DNA of 64,000 nucleotides from Ilex aquifolium (taxonomy: Eukaryota > Streptophyta > Magnoliopsida > Aquifoliales > Aquifoliaceae): contig OX637398.1 in assembly GCA_951799425.1 (NCBI GenBank), positions 2,604,001 through 2,668,000 on the forward strand, read 5' to 3'. Of the stretch, positions 1 through 10,249 are shown piece by piece. Both the position numbers and the translations under genes were made by a program. Every line of letters starts with the position of its first letter. Positions within the stretch are counted from its first letter, which is position 1. The notes under the pieces are model-generated. The model was not told the origin of the DNA and did not search any database. It saw nothing but the letters and a program-made list of their open reading frames with translations.

Positions 1-104
1 TGGAGAACCTATGCTTCCTCCTTCAGACACCTTCTCTGATTATTTCTCGGAGCACAACAGTTGGGGTAAATCTCGTCGACTGCATAGCCTTATTTGTCTC
101 AACC

Positions 105-1190
105 TTATTTTTAAAAGAAGTCCTTAACAGATCCGAGACTATGGTAATTAAAGAAGATGAATCTTCGTTGCAAGACTTTAAAAGATAAATTAATCAACTT
201 AAAGTTGAAATAAAAATAATCAAACAAAGATTTTTTGCACTAGAGAAAATGCCAATTATCGAAAAAGAATCTGAGGATTTAGGAGAGTTAAACTCTTCTA
301 AGGATTACTTAAATGTATTAGAAAATAACTTTTCAAAAATGGTATGTTAAAATCATACTTGTAATAAATCAAGAATTCACTATTGAAACAATTGTGTTAA
401 TCGACAGTGGATCAGATATCAAATGCATTAAAGAATGATTAATTCCTATAAAATATTTTGAGAAAAGTACTCAATTATTAAGTACGGCTGATAGTTCAAA
501 ATTAAACATATGATTTAAACTTTTGAATGTTTACATTTGTAATCAAAGAATTTGTATTTCTACCACTAACTTATTCCAAGTCATATAAGAAAAGGAGAAA
601 ATTTCATAAAAGCAATTATATATGAGAAGGATAAAATTAATAAACTCACTAAAAGACTTAAAGCAAATGGTAAAAAACCTATTAAATGTTTTAAGTGTGA
701 AAAATTAGGACACATTGCTCCTAAATGTCTAACTAAACAAAAAATAAATGAATTAATACTCGATGAAGATCTTAAAGATAGTTCTAAATTCAGAAAGTGA
801 AGAAGGAGAGTCTTCTAATAATTCATCTTCTGAAGGTGAAGAATTATGTAATATTAACGAAATAAGCAATTCATTATCAGATGAAGATCAATCAGAACAA
901 GATAAAGTCTGTTTATCACACTGTACAACACATACTAATTATTATAAAACTATTCTTGATATGAATAGATTAAATATAAATACTTTAACCAAGTCACAAA
1001 TATTAATCATTGATCTTATAGATCAAATTCAAGATCCAGTATCTAAAAGAAAGGTTATTGAGCAATATTTGCAAATAACTCAAGAAGAGAAAAAATATTC
1101 TCTCTCTCAATCTTATTCTTTAAAAGAAGTTCTTAACAGATCCGAGACTATGGTAATTAAAGAAAATGAATATTCGTTAATATTAGGATA
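105..1190 (+). pseudogene. Endogenous caulimovirid (pararetrovirus) polyprotein fragments, rearranged
   Basis: This is a decayed plant pararetrovirus-like relic. Around 360-450 the plus strand encodes a retroviral-type aspartic protease start with the motif IDSGSD, interrupted by in-frame stops. At 680-735 it encodes a CCHC zinc knuckle (CFKCEKLGHIAPKC), as in the nucleocapsid part of caulimovirid coat proteins. An acidic Ser/Glu-rich stretch follows (763-1190). In intact relatives the knuckle and acidic linker precede the protease. Here the protease piece lies upstream, and a short segment (LKEVLNRSETM) occurs twice, at about 113 and 1122. The relic is therefore two overlapping partial copies. 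Stops and frame changes show it is non-functional. A Ty3-gypsy origin is a less likely alternative. Family assignment rests on motif recall, not a search. Confidence 0.6.
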
Positions 1191-1546
1191 ATAATTATAA
1201 TCTTCTTTTATAGGATCTTAAATTTGATCTATAAAATTAAGGATTAATGTTTATGATTTAGTTAAAGTATTTATACTTAATCCATTTATATCTAGAATAG
1301 TTTTATAATAATTAGTCTGTATTGTACATTGTGATGAACAAGCTTTATCTTGTTCTGATTATTCTTCATTTGATGATGAATTGCTTTGTTTTAAGAGATG
1401 CTAGATGCTTAGATTTTGACCAATCCATAATGAGAGTTATGCAATCCAACATAAGTACTGATTCAGTTTATTTTAACTATTTTTTAAATTTATCAGTATC
1501 TTTAACTGATAGAAATATATTATATGTTATATATATATGAAAAATA

Positions 1547-1703
1547 CTATGTAACCTAAATTGGTATCACAAATGTGCATTCCAAATGAATGAGGATTAT
1601 CGGATGAGTGGGTCCCATCAACTTTTTTAATTGAGACCCACTGATCCAACAATTTTTATTGATTTAAGATACATATTTGAGATACAAATTTAGGATACAT
1701 ATT
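1547..1703. repeat. MITE-like element, related to the one at 54.5 kb
   Basis: This AT-rich element of about 157 bp has a core (GAGTGGGTCCCATCAACTTT) that recurs in reverse complement at about 54.6 kb. It starts TACTATGTAACC and ends near ACATATTATTTCTC. The arms are degenerate, and it is recognised mainly through its better-preserved relative at 54528-54687. Confidence 0.5.
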
Positions 1704-1865
1704 ATTTCTCATATATATCCCTTTTCTAAGGGATTGAGAGAAAAAGAAAGAGAGGTGGAGCCAATGACTGGGTGGACCCAGTTAGTGACAACTGGTTATG
1801 CGTTGCTATCCAAAACAGCTTTCCATGTGCCATCCGCCTTCTACGTGTTTTGTGTGAAATCATAA

Positions 1866-3309
1866 CATGGTATTTATGGTGTCGATTCAAGAGTCTGTAG
1901 CATTACTCTATTAATAGTGATGGCCAAGCCGATGCTAATAGTTCTGTGGGGTCAATTCATAATAGTGCCCCTTAGGCAAGTCATTGAGAGTAGAAGCCTG
2001 GTTCTTTAGCATCTTTCTGCTTAATTTAACCCCACCAAAGTCCTATTCAATTGCTCTTAGCTAGTTCCACAATTTTGACGTATACTAGGCATCAATTCAA
2101 ACATATATTTTGCTTGGATTCGCGACAAGGCTCATGCTTTTCCTAACAAGTCTCGTCGAGAATCTAAGTAAAATATCTTAGATTCAACTCTTCTAATTCT
2201 CTAGATTTTTAGAATGATAGATTAGTTAAGTATGACTTAAGATGAAATTCACTATATATAAGTAACAGATCTATTATCTATGCACGACATATCTATTATT
2301 AAGAATATCTTTTTTAAAAAATTGTATTTTGGCCCGTCATTGTCAATGAACATGAGGAAATTAGTCCATATCATACCACACAATAAATTTTAATTATTGA
2401 TCTTGTTTTAATTTATTTATGACCGATAATTAGAATAATCTATACAATAAAATAGTTAGAAAAGTTTGTCTTGAACTTTTCGCTGCTCAAATCACTTGAC
2501 GATTATTGATCCAACGGTCTTCATGCAAAATTTTTCTAAGACTCCTATCTCTCATCTAACTCTCTCTCTATCTCATACTAATTGATACAACTCTCTCTCC
2601 CTCTATCTCATACTCTTTTTCTTATCTCTCACACCTTTTAAATACACATTCTCCCATATTTCATGTAACTCTCTCTTGGACGGCTATATATATCTAATAC
2701 TCTTTAAAACTCTAATAACAAGGATTATTTCTAACAAGTTATAGGTTCATTAACATATGTCGTGAGTTAGGAATTTTATTTAGAGTTGGTACTTTAAGTA
2801 TACACTCTAATTTTTTTTTCCTTCTAATAAATCACACTATATAATATATTTATATTTATTATATAATTTTTGATACATAAAGTCTATTTAACATAAAAGG
2901 CCAAAAAATAATGTATATTGTATATGTATAAAAAATTGACTAATTATCACTATTGTAAAAAAGTGAAGTTAATTATCATTTTTATGATTGAAAAATATCA
3001 GTTATTCGCTAACAATTCATTAAATTTATTCAATAAACGATGTTCTAAATATTATCACTAAAATATTAACATAGTAAAACTATTAAACTAAAATTTAAGC
3101 GATAAACATATTAAAAAAAATAAAAATAGATTGGCACATAATAAAGACTATAATCAATACTCAAATAAAAATAAAAGACAATTTTTCGTACAAAAAACAA
3201 AGTCAAATGAAGATTAATTGAAAGAACTTTCACTTGCAAAAAATTATAATAAAATAAAGGTCATCTCAAGAAAGCCTTATTATAATAAAAGAAACTAAAT
3301 AATTGAAAT
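1866..3309. other. Gene-free AT-rich stretch
   Basis: No supported gene. From about 2520 to 2700 it holds CT-rich sequence with 'ctctcatataactctc'-type runs. Related sequence recurs at 3840-3985 and 4085-4180, and in reverse complement at 44520-44610, so it is probably part of a dispersed, unclassified repeat. The rest is AT-rich sequence without long open frames. Confidence 0.6.
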
Positions 3310-3322
3310 AAGAAAATTATAG

Positions 3323-3650
3323 GGCAATCTCACATCCGGATTGCTTTGGGTGTGTGTGTTATTCAAATACCTCACTTGGCACTTCCTCTTTTAAGAGGTT
3401 GTGTCCAGTGTGTGTTCAAAAAAAATGAAAAAGCCCTTTGGGGCGCATGTATGCGGGCGTTTCGGTGTTGGACTGGAATCCTACACTTTGGGCCAAAGGT
3501 CCTGCGGTTATGGTAATCCACCGGGGTGTCGGGAGACCGGGCAATCCCACATCGGGATTGCTTTGGGTGTGTGTGTTATTCAAATACCTCACTGGGCACT
3601 TCATCTTTTAAGAGGTTGTGTCTAGTGTGTGTTCAAAAAAAAAAAAAAAG
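3323..3650 (+). mobile_element. Dimeric SINE-like retroposon with 13-bp target duplication
   Basis: This 328-bp element ends in an A-rich tail (about 3636-3650). A perfect 13-bp direct repeat, AAGAAAATTATAG, flanks it at 3310-3322 and 3651-3663. It contains two copies, about 210 bp apart, of a segment running from GGGCAATC to GTGTGTTCAAAA. The first copy also ends in a short A-run (3419-3424). A GC-rich middle part (about 3435-3540) separates them. Long target duplication plus A-tail is the signature of LINE-assisted retroposition. I do not recognise a clear tRNA A/B box, so the head origin is open. Confidence 0.75.
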
Positions 3651-3949
3651 AAGAAAATTATAGAGTGTGCACAAGTAAAAAATATGTGTATAATTTTTAG
3701 AATATATAAATATAAATATACATATTATATTTTTTTTAAAAAAATTGAGGGTGCATACGTGCCCACCCTCACCCATGTGTAGCTCTGCCCATGTATGTCA
3801 TCCTATATATATCTATATTTAGAATCTAGATGGTCATAATTAGATTTTCATTTCTTTTACACCTCTCTCTCCCTCTCTCGTATCTCTTACATGTTTTAAA
3901 CACACACACTTTCATCTCTTATATAACTCTATCTTTGTATCTACCTCAC

Positions 3950-3954
3950 ACACA

Positions 3955-3985
<31 letters not shown>

Positions 3986-4180
3986 AAACGCATATAATAA
4001 TAAAGTAATAGGAGTTGAAGAGTTTGGTCTGGACGGTTATATATATCTAATAATAACAAAATACATCTAATACCCATTAAAATTCTACTCTCTCTCTATA
4101 TATCATACTTTCATCTCTCATAAGTTTATCTCATCTCTCGTATAACTCTCTCTCTCTCTCTCTTTATACACCCACCAACA
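3950..4180. repeat. (CT)n microsatellites and CT-rich repeat
   Basis: A (TC)n run of about 34 bp lies near 3953-3986, and a shorter one near 4147-4164. Both sit in CT-rich sequence that also appears at 2520-2700 and 3840-3985. Confidence 0.8.
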
Positions 4181-4394
4181 CACACACCAATATCAACTCT
4201 TAACCAAAAAAAGATATTTTTTAGGTATAATGATTAAATATATAAATTGTGTACATGTTGATATTTTTTAGGAGTCGTGTTTTTAAAGAAATTTTGTCAA
4301 AATTGTTTAGAAAATAGTGTTTTCAAATAGATTTTGAATTGTATAATTAAAGAAAATAATAAAAAATAAAGTATTGTTTTAAAATATTTATATT

Positions 4395-4456
4395 ATATGA
4401 TCCGTGCTCGAGGTTTTTTGAGTTACTTAGTATCTTTAGACACGGGTTATTACTAG
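4395..4456 (+). mobile_element. Helitron 3' terminus (5' end not found)
   Basis: The sequence CACGGGTTATTACTAG followed by T closely matches, in reverse complement, the 3' end of the Helitron at 35978. It ends in the canonical CTAG before a target T. I found no convincing 5' TC end upstream, so only the terminus is annotated. Confidence 0.5.
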
Positions 4457-4459
4457 TAA

Positions 4460-5660
4460 AATAATAAGATACAATAACTTGGAACATATCTTTTTCAATT
4501 AGTGAAAAAAGAATTCCGTCCATATATGGAGTCAAAAACTAATTTTTCGGTACCCAAGTTGAACCCCTGATACGTAGGATACAAACCAAGAGTTCAATTA
4601 TCTTTCCCACCCAAAATGTTTTGAAAAATGTTATTTGTACCTAATTTAGTGACTTTATTTGATAATATGATGGATCATAATCATTGAATTACTCGTATGA
4701 TTGTGGGTCTACTGTCAATCTGATGACAAAGAATGATAATATCACAAAATAAGATCTATATAGCATTACTCTTTACGTTTTTACTGGGTTAAGCTAATGG
4801 ATAAATAATTTTTTTTTTCTAAATCAATCCCACCCAACATTCTATCCCTAGAAATAATCTCAAACACTTAAAAGGGCTAAAGAAAAGATTGCTCAAATAA
4901 AGCAAAAGGCTATAACATTAAGAAGGGCAATGTTATGTTTATCAATTTTTTTTATCAGATAAATAAATTTCATTAATATTCAATAACAGAAATTGTACCA
5001 TATCATTTAGTTCGAAAGATTTGATAAAATTTTTTTTAGGAAGTATAGCATTTTCCATTACGAAATATCATTCAAAAAGGTCCGGTTAAGGAGAACAGAC
5101 TAGAGCCAACTACAGAATTTCCTACAGCTGCACAAAAAAAAGGTGAGACAAAGGGCAGATTAAGTACACATTACTGAAAATTGTAAAGATGCATTCCCAT
5201 ATCATTCCCATTCTTTAAACCCCTTCAACTGAATTGACTTTACTCTTTCGCTTCTTCCTCTCAAATAAAATCAATAAAACCCCTCTCTCTCTCTCTCTCT
5301 CTGAAGGACAAATTCAGAAATCAGCACTCTCTCACACTATGCAAAGAGAGTAAGAATAGAGAGTTCACCTCAACAGGAAGAGAACCATGCCTTACTGAAA
5401 ACCATGAGATTTCATGATCCCCACTAAGCCGTCAGCATAAATTGCAAAACATAGAAAAGGAAAAGCAATAAGGCATACATATTGAACCAAACATAATTGA
5501 AAAACACATGTTAAGAAAAATAAATGGAAATTAACAATTCAACATGGTAGCTCAACAAAAGAAAGGTAAGAAATCAAATTTCCCATCGAACAACCTCTCC
5601 ACTGTTCTCATCAACAATGACACACCCTCTTGTCTCTCCTAATAAATACTCATTTAACCA
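4460..5660. other. Gene-free stretch downstream of the ZHD gene
   Basis: This is AT-rich sequence with no credible ORF. It contains a (CT)n run near 5283-5303. The part nearest 5675 should include the 3' UTR and terminator of the ZHD gene, which is transcribed toward lower coordinates. The polyadenylation site cannot be fixed from sequence. Confidence 0.5.
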
Positions 5661-5675
5661 TAATATTATCAAAGA

Positions 5676-6638
5676 TCAAGAAGAACAAGACCCATTAGTT
5701 TGAACAACATGAACATCAACACTACTACTGTTGTGGAGCTGGGGACTTGGGATTTGATGGTGGTTGTCTTTGTCGTCAATATGGTGAAGGTCGTGGTAGT
5801 TGATTCCATTAACATTACCGTTGTTGTTGCTGAGGTTAGCATTCTCTCTCTTGCAAAAAGTGTTCTTGTTGTTGTGCATCCAAACCTTAAAGACGCCTTT
5901 CTCCACACCAAGTTCGCTACAGAATTCATTTACCAAGTCTTCGTTCCTCTTCTGCATCTTCCACCCAACTTTCTGAGCAAGTTCCAGCATTTTTTCTTTC
6001 TGATCTCTAGTGAATTTGGTTCTGAATCGCTTCCGAGAAATCGGGCTTGCAATTATACCATCTGTAGTGGCGATTGTCGGATAATTGTCCGGTGGTGCGC
6101 CTGATAAGCCGGTGCTGAGGGCTATGAGCATATGGGGAGCTGATGGGTAGAAAGAGGATGAGATCGGTGGTGGGGACGGGGAGTTTGGGCTGCTGTCACG
6201 TAAAGGTCGTGGCGGTGGAGGAGGTTGGTGGCGGTGGTGGGGTTGGTACTCGATGGTAGGGACGGTGTCGGGTGGTTGGACATGTAGAGGTTTTTCGGGG
6301 TCACGGCGGTGAAAGTTGCGGTGGCAACCACAAGCGGCGCATTTTAGCGAAGTGGGGTCTGTAGGGGTGGCGGTTGGGGAGGGCATGAATTCTCCGCATC
6401 CGTCCACTGCGTGGCCACCCAAGCTTGCCGCGTGGTTCTTGAGGCATTCTTTGTAAGTGACCCCCGCCGGTGGCTTGTGGTTGTCGTGCTGATGGAGTGT
6501 GTGGTGGCGCTTGAGTACGCCGTTGGTGAAGGATAAGGGCTTACAGGTTCGGATCCGATTTGGGGCTTCACTCTCAGCTTCTGGGGTTTTGATTACGGCG
6601 GCGGTGGTTGTGTTGGTGGCCGTGGTTGTTAACTCCAT
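5676..6638 (-). CDS. Zinc-finger homeodomain (ZHD) transcription factor
   Basis: A 320-residue plant-specific ZF-HD protein, predicted nuclear and DNA-binding. Residues about 60-114 form the ZF-HD dimerisation finger: YKECLKNHAA, then GHAVDGCGEFMPS, then LKCAACGCHRNFHRR, with the full Cys/His set. A Pro/His-rich linker (130-160) leads to an atypical homeodomain at about 202-262 (RKRFRTKFT at its start, recognition helix VFKVWMHNNKNT). The tail after 265 is Asn/His/Ser-rich. The family is known to homo- and heterodimerise through the finger and to bind ATTA-type sites. A single uninterrupted exon is normal for ZHD genes. The first ATG has a good context (GCC before it, G at +4), and the next ATG would lose the finger. 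Long frames on the opposite strand are shadows. The exact ZHD number cannot be assigned. The product class is near certain. Confidence 0.96.
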   Translation of the reverse strand: MELTTTATNTTTAAVIKTPEAESEAPNRIRTCKPLSFTNGVLKRHHTLHQHDNHKPPAGVTYKECLKNHAASLGGHAVDGCGEFMPSPTATPTDPTSLKCAACGCHRNFHRRDPEKPLHVQPPDTVPTIEYQPHHRHQPPPPPRPLRDSSPNSPSPPPISSSFYPSAPHMLIALSTGLSGAPPDNYPTIATTDGIIASPISRKRFRTKFTRDQKEKMLELAQKVGWKMQKRNEDLVNEFCSELGVEKGVFKVWMHNNKNTFCKRENANLSNNNGNVNGINYHDLHHIDDKDNHHQIPSPQLHNSSSVDVHVVQTNGSCSS

Positions 6639-6988
6639 GGCTGAAACATCTAGGTTAAGAATCAGAGCTTTTTATGAGTAGGTATTTAGATTTAAGGTTA
6701 GGGTTTTGAGCAAAATAGAGATATCTTTATCCATTGAGGAGAAAAATGGAGGTTAAGTAAGAGCTTAGAGAAAGCAGACAGGGATGATGGAAGGTTGTTT
6801 ATGGTGATGATAGTAAGGACTGTAGATAATAAAAATCTGGGTTTCGTGGTTGTCCTTCTTGACCTTAACCACTGTTTTTTTAACCCTGGTTGTAATATAT
6901 GGTTAACTTGTTGACCCGAGTTTGGGTTTAGGGTGTTTAGGGGTGTTGACACCTCATTTACGCATGCATTAATCCTGGATTTGTCTCT

Positions 6989-7646
6989 GCCTATGAACCA
7001 CGAATACGAATACGGGATACGGGTAAGATACGATACGGATACGGCGATACGACAAAATCTAAAAAAGAAGGATACACGGGTACAATCAAGATACGACTAT
7101 AATAAAATATATTTAATATTTTTATTATTTTCAATCAGCATAATACTTATATATTTTGGTAGTTCTTTAACACAATAAAGAAAATTTGTAATTCTTTTTA
7201 GTTTGAAAAAAATATATATCGTATCACTATGGTATATTCACAATGTGAAGTGATTAATTAAAGAATCAAAACTAACATTTACCGAGTCGGTTTATTTAGA
7301 AGTAATTTTTGCTAAAACTATAATGTAATAGATTTATTTTATACTCTTTTGACATGTAATTGTAGATAATACTTAAAAAATACTCATGTGCCTTTGAAGT
7401 AGTATGAATTTTTGTAAATGTATTGTATAGTATGTGAATTCGAAAGGAAATGTTAAAAATTCAACTCAAAAATGATATATATTACTTGAACACAAAAATA
7501 TCCGTGAAGTATCCTAATATTTAATTATTATCGGATACGTAGGAGGTGTATCAGATACGTATCATCGAGTATCCGACGAGTATTGTATCCGATAAAGTAT
7601 CCGATACGGATACACCGACCTCAACGAAGTATCCGTGCTTCATAGG
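6989..7646. mobile_element. Non-autonomous DNA transposon with long imperfect TIRs (GTATCCG-rich)
   Basis: This AT-rich element of about 658 bp is bounded by inverted arms. The left end reads CCTATGAACCACGAATACG, and the right end reads CCTATGAAGCACGGATAC in reverse complement. Both arms carry clustered GATACGG/GTATCC repeats. It lies about 350 bp upstream of the ZHD start codon. No clean target duplication is visible. Mutator-like or hAT-like origin is possible. No coding capacity. Confidence 0.7.
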
Positions 7647-7649
7647 TCT

Positions 7650-8262
7650 CGACTGAGTTGATATGTCGGATATGGAAAATGTAATTTGAATTAAAATTTA
7701 TTATAATTATTAGATTAAAAGTGAATTTTATTGAACATTAAAATTCATAATTAATTTAATAATTATATTAAATTATGTACTCAAATTAATTAAGTTTCTA
7801 TAACATTGTTCATTGATAAAATTTGTCAAAAAAAAAAAATAATACTATTTGAATCTAATTTGAGAATTTAATCTGAAAAATTAATTAATTATAATTGTTA
7901 AATTAAAAGTTAACTCCATCTAATATTAAAATTTACAATGAATCTAACCTCAACTATAAACCACTGAGTTCGATCGGGTATCACCTTTGTATGTGAGTGA
8001 AAATATAAAACAAAATAGTTGAGATTGGATTAATAATCTAAAGATCATGTTAATAAAAAATCATTTCAATCGCACATTTTTTGTATATTTATATTATAAT
8101 TGTAACATTAATTACTTACAAACTACGTATATTGATTAAACCCAAATCAAAAAATTTAAATTCAACAATTTTGTTACTTTATATGAACTCGATTTATATT
8201 GAGTTGAAAATTATGTGTTTTTTATTTTTTTGGATTTGTTGGAAGAGAAAGTTGAGTCATCT
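7650..8262. other. Gene-free AT-rich stretch
   Basis: Very AT-rich sequence rich in attaatt-type words. No credible gene, RNA or clear repeat boundary. Confidence 0.6.
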
Positions 8263-8263
8263 A

Positions 8264-9074
8264 GGTTGCGTTTAGTAACTTGTTGTTTTTGTTTTTTTTA
8301 GCAACTCTGTTTTAAAAACAAAGCCAAAAATTGAAAACACAAAAAATGTGTTTTCAAAAACTCAAAAAACGCGCGTGCCTTGGGAGAGATTTAATGAGGA
8401 CTCGCCTTTGAATCCTATTAGCAGCAATTCACATGTTTTTTTCGTTGGAACTATAAAAGCCCTATTCTCTCTTTCTCTCTCGCCCTCTCGTCTATCTCTC
8501 TCGTAGACAACCATTGAGCATCGACCGTCGACAACAACCAGATCACTGACCATTCCCAATATTTGATACTCTCTCTCTCTCTCGTTTGGATCTGAGGGCA
8601 AATCATTTGGATCTAAGGGTGGGGTTGGGTGGTGGGTTTCGATAGTTGTTGGTGGCAACAACAATCGGATACTCTCTCTCTCTCTCACTCATAGGAAATT
8701 GTTTGGATCTGAGGGTGGGGTTGGTGGTGGGTTTTCGGTGGTTGTTTGTTTTGAAGTGGGGTTGGGTGGTGAGTTTCGGTGGGATTGGATAGTGAGTGGT
8801 GGGTTTCGGTGGTTATTGGTGGTGGATGGTGGTGGATTTCGGTGGGGTTAGGTGGTGGGTTTTGGGTGGTTGTTGGTGGGTTTAGGTGGTGTTGAGTGGT
8901 GAATTTTCGGTATAATACCAAACATGTTTTTTATTTTTTGTTTTTACAATTTTTTTAAATATAAATGACTATCAAACATATTTGTATATTTTTAATTTTT
9001 ATCACACAAAAGATAAAAATTAGTTCTATTTTTTAAATAAAATTATAAAAATAAAAACGTCACCAAACGCATCC
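8264..9074. mobile_element. Large MITE with GG(T/A)TGCGTTT-type TIRs and G-rich interior
   Basis: The ends are inverted repeats: GGTTGCGTTTAGTAAC on the left, and GGATGCGTTTGGTGAC from the right end in reverse complement. The flanking trinucleotides are CTA and TTA, close to a PIF/Harbinger-type TWA duplication. The 811-bp body carries CT-rich sequence (8465-8690) and a G/T-rich minisatellite (8700-8900) built from GGTGGGTTTCGGT-like units. The reading frames inside are low complexity and not genes. Confidence 0.65.
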
Positions 9075-9196
9075 TTAGACTCTTTGGAAAAAAAGAAGAA
9101 GAAGTTAGGTCTGCATTCAGAAGGGGGACCAACTCAATAGATGCATTCAGGGTGGGACTGTTCGTGTTGGTTTGATATAAGCCTTAGTGCATCTAT

Positions 9197-9451
9197 TTAG
9201 TTTGTCTCAATAATCACGTTCTTGAAGTTCTTTGCTTGAATGACTTCCAGCCCTTTGTATATAGCCCCGAGTTCTGCTTGGATACTGGATGAATCAATCA
9301 ACTTTCCATAAAATCCAAATATATCCATGCATTGCGCTCCTTGGTCGTTCCTGATTAACCCTCCTCCCACTCCTATTGGGCCTGCATTGCCTTTTTTTGA
9401 GCATCCATTCATGTTCATTTTAAACCATCCTCTAAAAGAGAAAAGGACCAC
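9197..9451 (-). pseudogene. LINE RNase H-like (RVT_3) domain fragment
   Basis: An 84-residue open frame resembles the start of the RNase H-like domain found at the C-end of plant non-LTR retrotransposon polyproteins. It shows FKMNMNGCSKKGNAGPIGVG, then GGLIRNDQG, then AELGAIYKGLEVI and NVIIETN, the last ending where the catalytic Asp of the E(S/T)D motif is expected. It is open but truncated on both sides. Its upstream partner lies at 9870-9990 across an inserted stretch. Confidence 0.7.
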
Positions 9452-9484
9452 TTAAATGAGTCTGGGTGGTTTTATAAGACTTAC

Positions 9485-9868
9485 CACTTGGGTCCCTAAA
9501 ATGCATTAGTAATTTTTTCACACTCAGCTCGAATTCGACTCATATTTTAAATGAGTTGAGTTTGAACAATTTCTTAGGCTTATTTATAAAAATAAGCTTA
9601 AAAGGTTCAATTCGAACTCGTAAAACTCGGCTCGTTTATATGTAAAATAATCGAATTATTCGGACTCGTGCTTGCAAAATTCGACTCGTTTAATATGTAA
9701 AATAATTGAGTTATTAGGGATCGGCTTAGGTTCGACCTAGACTCAACTCATTTTCTAAACAAGTCTAGTTTAGACAATTTTATAGGCTCGTTTAAAAAAA
9801 CGATCGAGCTCGACAAATTCAAGCTGAAATTTGCAAAGTTGGACTTGATTTACATCCTACCGCCATGC
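9485..9868. repeat. CTCGA/GAGTT-rich dispersed repeat inserted in the LINE relic
   Basis: Repeated short words (CTCGAATTCGACTC, GCTCGTTTA, GAGCTCGAC) occur in both orientations over about 380 bp between the two parts of the LINE relic. This is typical of a diverged non-autonomous element. I cannot fix its ends or class. Confidence 0.4.
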
Positions 9869-9869
9869 A

Positions 9870-10245
9870 TTTTTTATCGCAACTTGAGGGGTGTGTGTGG
9901 GTGTATTCCTTATACTCTTCTTGACCTTGTTCCTGTCTTTCCATATTTGCCAAATGGAGGAAAAGAGTGTTGGTCATTTCACTCCTTTCCAAGACTCTTC
10001 TTCTCCTATCCTTGATTTCTTCACAAACGACTTCTACCTCTTTTCATGGTAAAACTGAAGGAGGACCTGCTTCAGGTCTGAAGCATTTACTGCACCCACC
10101 TTTCATTCGTCAAAGTTGCCAGCAATGGAATGGCTGGACTCCTTTATTACTCAACCTCACTGTTGTTTTGGGCACCCCATTGCTCTCAGAGAGTCAGAGG
10201 AGAAAATATTCCATACTTACTGGTACACACACCTCTCTCAAACCC
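9870..10245 (-). pseudogene. LINE fragment upstream of the RNase H part
   Basis: On the minus strand near 9930-9990 a short frame reads IWQIWKDRNKVKKS. This matches the conserved WQIWK.RN linker before the RNase H-like domain in plant LINE polyproteins. Upstream sequence has stops and frame changes. With the fragment at 9197-9451 it forms one decayed LINE 3' region. The plus-strand frame at 9967-10248 is a shadow. Confidence 0.5.
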
Positions 10246-10249
10246 TGAT

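Noticed and set aside
5700-6104. 134-codon plus-strand frame
   Set aside because: Antisense shadow of the ZHD coding sequence.
9967-10248. 93-codon plus-strand frame with hydrophobic start
   Set aside because: It is antisense to a LINE relic. The hydrophobic stretch is from CTT/TCT-rich sequence.
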